Part shown: one piece after another, positions 56,333-64,000 of the stretch
Position numbering within the stretch: the first letter of the stretch is position 1
Layout: each line of letters opens with the position of its first letter
Origin: Pseudomonas fildesensis
GTDB lineage: Bacteria > Pseudomonadota > Gammaproteobacteria > Pseudomonadales > Pseudomonadaceae
Reading direction: 5' to 3'
Assembly: GCF_001050345.1 (NCBI RefSeq)
Contig: NZ_LFMW01000008.1
Location: 62,001-126,000 of the forward strand
Length of the DNA: 64,000 nt
Position numbers and translations under genes: made by a program
Notes under the pieces: model-generated
The model's input: only the letters and a program-made list of their open reading frames with translations
Database searches by the model: none
What the model was told of the DNA's origin: nothing

Positions 56333-58254
56333 TCCGCCGTTTCGAGTTCCACCAGCGCGCAACCTTCTGCAACCATTTCGCCTTCCTGGCAAAACAGCGC
56401 CTTGACCACCCCGGCCTGAGGCGCACGGATGCTGTGCTCCATCTTCATGGCCTCCAGCACCACCAGTTGCGTACCGGCTTCAACGGTTTGCCCGACGTCC
56501 ACCAGTACCCGTACGATGCTGCCATTCATAGGGGCCGTGAGGCCACCTTGATGGGACTGGTTGGCCTCGACCGCCGCAATCGGGTCGAACAGGCTGACGG
56601 CGAGCATCTCACCGTTCCAGCGCAGGAACAGCGTACCGTCGCTGCGTACCGCCAGCAGAGAGCGGCGCACGCCTTGTTGCTCGATCACCAGCTGTTCGCC
56701 GCGCAATTGCGGCGCATCCCTTGACAACGTCACCAGCCGATCCTGGCCGTTGCAACACAAGTGCAGCGACACCTCAGCGGGCAGGCCGGCGCGAAAACCG
56801 CGCGTATCTGCCCAAGGTCCGTGACCTATTGGCAAGCTCTGCATGAATGCGGAACCTGCCGCCTGCCAGAATTCGTCGCTCAATTCTCCGGCCAACGGCA
56901 GCAGTTCGTCCTGATAACGCGGAATAAACCCGGTATCCAGTTCAGCTGCCGCAAATGCCGGATGGCCGATGATGCGCCGCAGAAAGCCCAGGTTGGTCTT
57001 GATCCCGCCGACGGCAAATTCATCGAGCATGCTCAGCAACCGCAGCCGCGCCTGTTCACGGTCCTCGCCCCAGGCAATCAGCTTGCCGAGCATTGGGTCG
57101 TAGAAGGGCGAGACGCTGTCGCCTTGTTCGACACCGCTGTCCACGCGCCGCCCAGGGCCGGCTGCCGATTCGCGGTACAGCGTCAGGTGCCCGGTGGCGG
57201 GCAGGAAATCATTCGCCGGGTCTTCGGCATACAGGCGCACCTCGATTGCATGGCCAATCAGCGGCACCTGCTCTTGGGTGATCGGCAGCTTCTCGCCCTG
57301 GGCCACACGAATCTGCCAGGCCACCAGGTCGAGGCCTGTAATCGCTTCTGTTACCGGATGCTCCACCTGCAGTCGCGTGTTCATCTCCATAAAGAAAAAC
57401 TCGCCACGGGCATCCAGCAAGAACTCCACGGTGCCCGCGCCCACATACCCGATCGCCTGGGCTGCGCGCACCGCCGCTTCGCCCATGGCCTTGCGCTGCG
57501 CCACACTCAAACCCGGCGCGGGCGCTTCCTCGACGACCTTTTGATGCCGACGCTGGATCGAACAATCGCGCTCATTAAGGTACAGGCAATGCCCATGCTG
57601 ATCGGCAAACACCTGGATCTCGACGTGGCGCGGCTTGAGCAGGTACTTCTCCACCAGCATCTGCCCATTGCCAAACGACGACAGCGCCTCACGCTGGGCA
57701 GAAGCCAGGGCTTCAGCCAACTGACTCACGTCCTCGACCACCTTCATGCCTTTGCCACCGCCGCCGGCCGTGGCCTTTAGCAGCACCGGGTAGCCGATGC
57801 GCGCGCAGGCGTCGCGGAAGGTTTCCAGGTCCTGTGCCTCGCCGTGGTAACCCGGCACCAGCGGCACGCCTGCGGTTTCCATCAGTGACTTGGCAGCGGA
57901 TTTGCTGCCCATGGCATCGATTGCCGAGGCGGGCGGGCCGAGGAAGATCAGCCCGGCTGCCTCGATGGCGCGTGCAAAACCGGCGTTTTCCGACAGGAAG
58001 CCGTAGCCCGGATGAATCGCCTGGGCGCCGCTGGCCTGGGCGGCGGCGATCAATTTGTCGATTTGCAGGTAACTGTCTGTGGCTTTGCTGCCACCCAGGT
58101 CGACGCGGATATCGGCCTCGCGGCTATGCCGGGCATCGCGGTCGGTGGCGCTGTGCACCGCGACGGTGGTCAGCCCCATTGCCTTGGCGGTGCGCATCAC
58201 GCGGCAGGCGATCTCGCCACGGTTAGCCACCAGCACGGTGGTCAGTTTGGTCAT
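56329..58254 (-). CDS. liuD: Methylcrotonyl-CoA carboxylase biotin-containing alpha subunit
   Basis: 641 aa. Biotin carboxylase domain with the ATP-grasp loop GGGGKG (164-169) and EMNTRLQVEHP, and a C-terminal biotinyl domain with EAMKMEH (biotinyl-Lys604). With LiuB it carboxylates 3-methylcrotonyl-CoA in leucine and acyclic terpene breakdown. The ATGA overlap with liuC shows tight coupling. Last gene of liuABCD. No liuE (HMG-CoA lyase) follows. Confidence 0.95.
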   Translation of the reverse strand: MTKLTTVLVANRGEIACRVMRTAKAMGLTTVAVHSATDRDARHSREADIRVDLGGSKATDSYLQIDKLIAAAQASGAQAIHPGYGFLSENAGFARAIEAAGLIFLGPPASAIDAMGSKSAAKSLMETAGVPLVPGYHGEAQDLETFRDACARIGYPVLLKATAGGGGKGMKVVEDVSQLAEALASAQREALSSFGNGQMLVEKYLLKPRHVEIQVFADQHGHCLYLNERDCSIQRRHQKVVEEAPAPGLSVAQRKAMGEAAVRAAQAIGYVGAGTVEFLLDARGEFFFMEMNTRLQVEHPVTEAITGLDLVAWQIRVAQGEKLPITQEQVPLIGHAIEVRLYAEDPANDFLPATGHLTLYRESAAGPGRRVDSGVEQGDSVSPFYDPMLGKLIAWGEDREQARLRLLSMLDEFAVGGIKTNLGFLRRIIGHPAFAAAELDTGFIPRYQDELLPLAGELSDEFWQAAGSAFMQSLPIGHGPWADTRGFRAGLPAEVSLHLCCNGQDRLVTLSRDAPQLRGEQLVIEQQGVRRSLLAVRSDGTLFLRWNGEMLAVSLFDPIAAVEANQSHQGGLTAPMNGSIVRVLVDVGQTVEAGTQLVVLEAMKMEHSIRAPQAGVVKALFCQEGEMVAEGCALVELETAD

Positions 58255-59057
58255 GAGCGCGGCTCCTGGGATTGCCAGCTAGGCGCACGTTTTTGCAGGA
58301 ACGCGCGCAAGCCTTCCTGGCCTTCGGCGCTGACGCGAATGCGGGCGATGGCATTCTCGCAATAGCGCCGCAGCGATGGAGTGAGCGCGCCGTTACCCAC
58401 TTCGCGTAGCAAATCCTTACTCGCGCGCATGGCCGCCGGGCTGTTTTGCAAGAGGTTGGCGACCCATTGATCCACCTGTTGATCCAGTGCCTCGGCCGGA
58501 TAACTTTCCGCCAGCAGGCCGATGTCGCGTGCTCGCTGGCCGCCAAAACGCTCCGCCGTCAGGGCATAGCGACGGGCCGCGCGTTCGCCGATGGCCTGCA
58601 CCACAAATGGACTGATTACCGCTGGCGCCAGGCCAATGCGTACTTCCGACAGGCAGAATTGCGCATCATCGGCGCCAATCGCCATGTCGCAGCAACTGAT
58701 CAGGCCCAGCGCGCCACCGTAGGCCGCGCCTTGCACCACCGCCAGTGTCGGGATTTTCAGTTTGGCCAGGTTGTACATCAGCTCGGCCAGTTCGCGGGCG
58801 TCGTCCAGGTTGGTGTGGTAATCCAGCTCGGCCGACTGCTGCATCCAGGCCAGGTCGGCACCGGCGCTGAAATGCTTGCCGCGCCCGCGCAGCACCAGAA
58901 AGCGCAAGGAAGGATCGCCCTGCACCTGGTCGAGGGCGATGATCAGTTCGCGGATCATCTCGGCGTTGAACGCGTTGTTCTTGGCTTCACGACTGAGCCA
59001 CAGCGTGGCAAAGCCACGGGTGTCGGTGATCAATTCGAGGGTGTTGAAATCGCTCAT
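58251..59057 (-). CDS. liuC: 3-methylglutaconyl-CoA hydratase
   Basis: 268-residue crotonase-fold enzyme that hydrates 3-methylglutaconyl-CoA to HMG-CoA. The CoA oxyanion motif HFSAGADL and the GAAYGGALGL segment are visible. Start is the ATG at 59057 with GGAGCTCC upstream. The longer frame upstream would translate the REPIN. Between liuB and liuD. Confidence 0.94.
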   Translation of the reverse strand: MSDFNTLELITDTRGFATLWLSREAKNNAFNAEMIRELIIALDQVQGDPSLRFLVLRGRGKHFSAGADLAWMQQSAELDYHTNLDDARELAELMYNLAKLKIPTLAVVQGAAYGGALGLISCCDMAIGADDAQFCLSEVRIGLAPAVISPFVVQAIGERAARRYALTAERFGGQRARDIGLLAESYPAEALDQQVDQWVANLLQNSPAAMRASKDLLREVGNGALTPSLRRYCENAIARIRVSAEGQEGLRAFLQKRAPSWQSQEPRS

Positions 59058-59087
59058 GCAAGGAGCTCCATGATGATGAGAGGTCTC

Positions 59088-59217
59088 CTGTCGGAGCGAG
59101 CTTGGTGTGGCGAGCAAGCTTGCTTGCGCTGGGGTGCGAAGCGCCCCCAAAAAGCCGGAGACTGCTGCGCAGTCAGCGGGAGCAAGCTCCCTCGCCACAC
59201 CAAGCGCGCTCCTACAG
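59088..59217. repeat. Complex nested REPIN inside the liu operon
   Basis: Two nested inverted pairs: outer TGTCGGAGCGAGCTTGGTGTG against CACACCAAGCGCGCTCCTACA, inner GGCGAGCAAGCTTGCTTGCGC against GGGAGCAAGCTCCCTCGCC. It fills the 160-nt liuB-liuC gap, so it will fold in the operon mRNA. Confidence 0.85.
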
Positions 59218-59218
59218 G

Positions 59219-60826
<1,608 letters not shown>

Positions 60827-60837
60827 GGCGCGCTCCT

Positions 60838-62001
60838 TCAGCGGGTTTCGTTGAAGAGTTCGCGACCGATCAACATCCGTCGAATCTCACTGGTGCCGGC
60901 GCCGATTTCATACAGCTTGGCGTCACGCAGCAGGCGTCCGGCGGGGAATTCATTGATGTAGCCGTTGCCGCCCAGAATCTGGATCGCGTCGAGGGCCATT
61001 TGCGTGGCGCGTTCGGCGCTGTAGAGGATCACCCCGGCGGCATCCTTGCGCGTGGTTTCGCCGCGTTCGCAGGCCTGTGCCACCGCGTACAGGTAAGCGC
61101 GGCTGGCGTTGAGCTGGGTGTACATGTCGGCGACTTTGCCCTGGATCAGCTGGAATTCGCCAATGCTCTGACCGAACTGTTTGCGGTCGTGGATGTAGGG
61201 CACGATCAGGTCCATGCACGCCTGCATGATCCCGGTCGGGCCGCCGCTCAGCACCACGCGCTCGTAGTCCAGGCCGCTCATCAGCACTTTGACCCCGCCG
61301 TTGAGCATGCCGAGGATGTTTTCTTCCGGCACTTCCACGTCATCGAAGAACAGCTCGCAGGTGTTGGAGCCGCGCATGCCCAACTTGTCGAACTTGTTGC
61401 TGCGGCTGAAGCCCTTCCAGTCGCGCTCGACGATAAACGCGGTGATGCCGTGGGCGCCTTTCTCAAGGTCGGTCTTGGCGTAGATCACGTAGGTGCTGGC
61501 GTCGGGGCCGTTGGTGATCCAGGTCTTGCTGCCGTTGAGCACGTAGCGGTCGCCGCGTTTGTCGGCGCGCAGTTTCATCGAGACCACATCGGAACCGGCA
61601 TTCGGCTCGCTCATGGCGAGAGCGCCGACGTGTTCGCCGCTGATCAGCTTGGGCAGGTACTTGAGCTTCTGTTCGTGATTGCCGTTGCGGTTGATCTGGT
61701 TGACGCACAGGTTGGAGTGGGCGCCGTAGGACAGCGCCACCGAGGCCGAACCCCGGCTGATTTCTTCCATGGCCACCACGTGGGCCAGGTAACCCAGGCC
61801 GGCGCCGCCGTATTCTTCCGGCACGGTGATGCCCAGCAGGCCCATGTCACCGAACTTGCGCCACAGGTCGGCGGGGAACAGGTTGTCGATGTCGATTTGT
61901 GCCGCGCGGGGGGCGATTTCCTTGGTCACGAAGTGCTGCACCTGGTCGCGCAGCATGTCGATGGTTTCGCCCAGGGCGAAGTTCAGGGACGGGTAACTCA
62001 T
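60838..62001 (-). CDS. liuA: Isovaleryl-CoA dehydrogenase
   Basis: 387-residue flavin acyl-CoA dehydrogenase converting isovaleryl-CoA to 3-methylcrotonyl-CoA. Catalytic base Glu247 (GLDYERVV) sits at the position characteristic of isovaleryl-CoA dehydrogenases, not at the distal site of most acyl-CoA dehydrogenases. FAD motifs [10 protein letters not shown] and WITNGPDA are seen. First gene of liuABCD, with a CACAACAACAAA Hfq/Crc-type motif in its leader and LiuR-type palindromes further up. Confidence 0.95.
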   Translation of the reverse strand: MSYPSLNFALGETIDMLRDQVQHFVTKEIAPRAAQIDIDNLFPADLWRKFGDMGLLGITVPEEYGGAGLGYLAHVVAMEEISRGSASVALSYGAHSNLCVNQINRNGNHEQKLKYLPKLISGEHVGALAMSEPNAGSDVVSMKLRADKRGDRYVLNGSKTWITNGPDASTYVIYAKTDLEKGAHGITAFIVERDWKGFSRSNKFDKLGMRGSNTCELFFDDVEVPEENILGMLNGGVKVLMSGLDYERVVLSGGPTGIMQACMDLIVPYIHDRKQFGQSIGEFQLIQGKVADMYTQLNASRAYLYAVAQACERGETTRKDAAGVILYSAERATQMALDAIQILGGNGYINEFPAGRLLRDAKLYEIGAGTSEIRRMLIGRELFNETR

Positions 62002-62023
62002 GGACAGGCACCTTAAATTGATC

Positions 62024-62035
62024 TTTGTTGTTGTG
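62024..62035 (-). promoter_or_regulatory. Crc/Hfq-type A-rich motif in the liuA leader
   Basis: CACAACAACAAA lies 23-34 nt upstream of the liuA ATG on the coding strand. It fits the AAnAAnAA Hfq/Crc motif used in Pseudomonas catabolite repression. Confidence 0.55.
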
Positions 62036-62065
62036 TGGGCCGAGCACCGGGGAGGGCGCTCACCT

Positions 62066-62079
62066 TTACGTTAACGTAA
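62066..62079. promoter_or_regulatory. LiuR-type operator TTACGTTAACGTAA
   Basis: Perfect 14-bp palindrome 65 nt upstream of liuA. It matches the MerR-family LiuR motif as I recall it (ACGTT-rich dyad). A second, related site is at 62108-62123. No liuR gene is in the window. Confidence 0.75.
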
Positions 62080-62107
62080 GCTTGCGTTGCGGCGCTGTCA
62101 ATCGTAG

Positions 62108-62123
62108 TTTACGTTTACGTCAA
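62108..62123. promoter_or_regulatory. Second LiuR-type operator TTTACGTTTACGTCAA
   Basis: ACG-TTTA-CGT core with TT and AA flanks, 43 nt from the first site and 27 nt before the acyl-CoA synthetase ATG. This placement suggests joint control of both divergent units. Confidence 0.7.
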
Positions 62124-62126
62124 CCT

Positions 62127-62141
62127 ACAAAAAAGACAACA
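62127..62141 (+). promoter_or_regulatory. Crc/Hfq-type A-rich motif before the acyl-CoA synthetase
   Basis: ACAAAAAAGACAACA immediately precedes the AGGGG ribosome site of the gene at 62151, the position from which Hfq/Crc blocks translation. Confidence 0.55.
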
Positions 62142-62150
62142 GGGGTGGTT

Positions 62151-63833
62151 ATGGATCAACCGAATCAGAGCTACAGCCGTGGCTCCCAGGACAAGACCTT
62201 GCTGGCCATGACCATTGGTCAGGCCTTCGATCACACCGTTGCCCGCTACCCCGAGGGCGAAGCGCTGGTGGTCCGCCACCAGCAACGTCGCTACACCTGG
62301 CAGCAACTGGCCGAGACCGTTGACCTGCACGCCCGTGCGTTGCTGACGCTGGGCCTGCAAACCGGCGACCGCTTGGGCATCTGGGCGCCCAACTGCGCCG
62401 AGTGGTGCGTCAGCCAGGTGGCCAGCGCCAAGATTGGCGTGATCCTGGTCAATATCAATCCGGCGTATCGCAGCAGCGAACTGGAGTACGTGCTCAAGCA
62501 GTCCGGTTGCCAATGGCTGGTGTGCGCGGGTTCGTTCAAGACCTCTGATTACCACGCGATGCTGCAGGAACTGGTGCCGGAACTCGCCGAACAATCCATC
62601 GGCCGACTGCAATCAGAAAAACTGCCGGACCTGCGCGGTGTGATCAGCCTCGACCCCAGCCCGCCCCCGGGATTCCTGCCCTGGTCGCAACTGTCGGCCC
62701 TTGGCGCAGGCATCCCGTCCGAGCAGTTACACGCCCGCCAAACGAGCCTGCACTTCGATCAAGCCGTCAATATCCAATACACCTCCGGCACCACCGGCTT
62801 CCCCAAGGGGGCCACCCTCAGTCACCACAACATCCTCAATAACGGCTACATGGTCGGCGAAAGCCTGGGGCTGACAGCGCAGGATCGCCTGGTGATCCCG
62901 GTGCCGCTGTACCACTGTTTCGCCATGGTGATGGGCAACCTGGGCTGCATCACCCACGGCACCACGATGATCTACCCCAATGACGGTTTCGACCCACTGC
63001 TGACCCTGACCGCCGTGGCCGAAGAGCACGCCACCGGCCTGTACGGCGTGCCCACGATGTTTATTGCCATGCTCGATCACCCACGGCGTGGCGAGCTCGA
63101 CCTTTCTACCCTGCGCACCGGGATCATGGCCGGCGCCACGTGCCCGATCGAAGTGATGCGCCGGGTCATCAGCGAGTTGCACATGAGCGAAGTGCAGATC
63201 GCCTACGGCATGACCGAAACCAGCCCTGTGTCCTTGCAGACCTGCGCCGATGACGATCTGGAACGGCGCGTCACCACGGTCGGCCGCACCCAGCCGCAAC
63301 TGGAACACAAGATCATTGATGTCAACGGCAACACCGTTGCGCGCGGTGAGGTCGGTGAGCTGTGTACCCGTGGCTACAGCGTGATGCTCGGCTACTGGAA
63401 CAACCCTGACGGCACCCGCGACGCCATCGACGAGGCGGGCTGGATGCACACCGGTGACCTGGCGACCATGGATGAACACGGCTACGTATGTATCGCCGGG
63501 CGCAACAAGGACATGATCATCCGGGGTGGCGAGAACGTGTACCCGCGCGAGTTGGAGGAGTTTTTCTTTACGCACCCGGCAGTGGCCGACGTGCAGGTGA
63601 TCGGTATTCCGGATGAGCGTTACGGCGAGGCCATCGTCGCCTGGGTCAAGTTCCACCCCGGCCATGTGGCCAACGAACTGGAGTTGCAAACCTGGTGCAA
63701 GGGCCGCATCGCGCACTTCAAGACGCCCAAGCACTTCAAGTTTGTGCAGGAGTTTCCGATGACGGTGACGGGCAAGGTCCAGAAATTTCGCATGCGCGAG
63801 ATTTCCATCGAGGAACTGCAACGCAGAACCTAA
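62151..63833 (+). CDS. AMP-forming acyl-CoA synthetase
   Basis: 560 aa of the acyl-adenylate-forming superfamily. P-loop-like motif [11 protein letters not shown] (210-220), the AYGMTETSP motif and the hinge [16 protein letters not shown], with the C-terminal lysine of [10 protein letters not shown]. Divergent from liuA and sharing its operators, so it probably activates isovalerate, 3-methylcrotonate or a similar branched acid into the liu pathway. ATG at 62151 with AGGGG upstream. The stop codon lies inside a REPIN arm. Confidence 0.92.
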   Translation: MDQPNQSYSRGSQDKTLLAMTIGQAFDHTVARYPEGEALVVRHQQRRYTWQQLAETVDLHARALLTLGLQTGDRLGIWAPNCAEWCVSQVASAKIGVILVNINPAYRSSELEYVLKQSGCQWLVCAGSFKTSDYHAMLQELVPELAEQSIGRLQSEKLPDLRGVISLDPSPPPGFLPWSQLSALGAGIPSEQLHARQTSLHFDQAVNIQYTSGTTGFPKGATLSHHNILNNGYMVGESLGLTAQDRLVIPVPLYHCFAMVMGNLGCITHGTTMIYPNDGFDPLLTLTAVAEEHATGLYGVPTMFIAMLDHPRRGELDLSTLRTGIMAGATCPIEVMRRVISELHMSEVQIAYGMTETSPVSLQTCADDDLERRVTTVGRTQPQLEHKIIDVNGNTVARGEVGELCTRGYSVMLGYWNNPDGTRDAIDEAGWMHTGDLATMDEHGYVCIAGRNKDMIIRGGENVYPRELEEFFFTHPAVADVQVIGIPDERYGEAIVAWVKFHPGHVANELELQTWCKGRIAHFKTPKHFKFVQEFPMTVTGKVQKFRMREISIEELQRRT

Positions 63834-63926
63834 TGTGGGAGGGGGCTTGCTCCCTATAGCGGAGGCTCAGTCAACGTATGTAGCGACTGACCCCGCTATC
63901 GGGAGCAAGCCCCCTCCCACATTAGT
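63831..63926. repeat. REPIN of the GTGGGAGGGGGCTTGC family
   Basis: TAATGTGGGAGGGGGCTTGC and its inverse GCAAGCCCCCTCCCACATTA flank a spacer of about 55 nt. The stop codon TAA of the acyl-CoA synthetase is the first base triplet of the left arm. Same family as 1291-1379 and the RAYT-flanking copies. Confidence 0.92.
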
Positions 63927-63967
63927 CCCGCGGTGAGTCAACAAATTAGTGAAGACACAGACAGCAC

Positions 63968-63996
63968 AAAGGGGACCCGAGGGTCCCCTTTAATTT
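63968..63996. terminator. Terminator hairpin at the right edge
   Basis: AAAGGGGACCC-GA-GGGTCCCCTTT perfect hairpin followed by AATTT. It could serve the acyl-CoA synthetase or a gene beyond the window edge on the other strand. Confidence 0.7.
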
Positions 63997-64000
63997 GTCG

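Overview
The window is chromosomal DNA of a Pseudomonas, most likely of the P. fluorescens group. The evidence is the trigger factor-clpP-clpX-lon-hupB-ppiD block, a PrrF small RNA behind a Fur box, many REP/REPIN repeats with their own RAYT transposase, GC-rich codon use, and a separate liuABCD leucine operon. It is a mosaic of core housekeeping genes and catabolic or regulatory modules. I see no prophage, plasmid or CRISPR array.

Layout. 0-0.6 kb: copC and the start of copD (copper). 0.65-9.1 kb: the reductive pyrimidine degradation pathway, with a RutR-like regulator, the hydA-preT-preA operon (minus), and the divergent NCS1 transporter and N-carbamoyl-beta-alanine amidohydrolase (plus). 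9.1-10.1 kb: a RAYT gene bracketed by REP clusters. 10.1-15.9 kb: a tripartite RND pump. 16-19.6 kb: two lipoproteins, a small membrane protein, pbpG and folD. 19.9-20.4 kb: tRNA-Arg, His, Leu, His. 20.8-29.3 kb: the protein quality-control block, with a degenerate tRNA-Asp-like element between hupB and ppiD. 29.4-33 kb: GNAT, MFS, LysR and a DUF2242 lipoprotein.

33-37.4 kb is the most unusual region. A homodimeric pyruvate dehydrogenase E1 paralogue, a MarR regulator and a free-standing protein that matches only the C-terminal part of E1 share a TTGCAATTGCAA operator motif. An unrecognised 28-residue acidic peptide gene follows. 37.6-43.6 kb: AraC regulator, a nitrilase-fold protein without its cysteine, FadH, a PLP desulfhydrase and cytochrome b561. 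43.7-46.7 kb: phnX, phnW and a LysR regulator (2-aminoethylphosphonate use). 47-50.2 kb: YebC paralogue, leucine-rich-repeat protein kinase, AFG1/ZapE ATPase. 50.4-53.4 kb: ECF sigma/anti-sigma pair divergent from a catalase-like peroxidase and cytochrome b561, with mirror-image ECF promoters. 53.6-56.3 kb: M14 carboxypeptidase, prrF, a DUF6124 protein and a LexA-like repressor lacking the self-cleavage residues. 56.3-62 kb: liuABCD. 62.1-63.8 kb: a divergent acyl-CoA synthetase sharing LiuR-type operators.

Function was assigned by reading the translations and recalling families. No database search was run. Start codons were moved inward wherever a Shine-Dalgarno sequence and family length favoured it, and the reason is given per gene.
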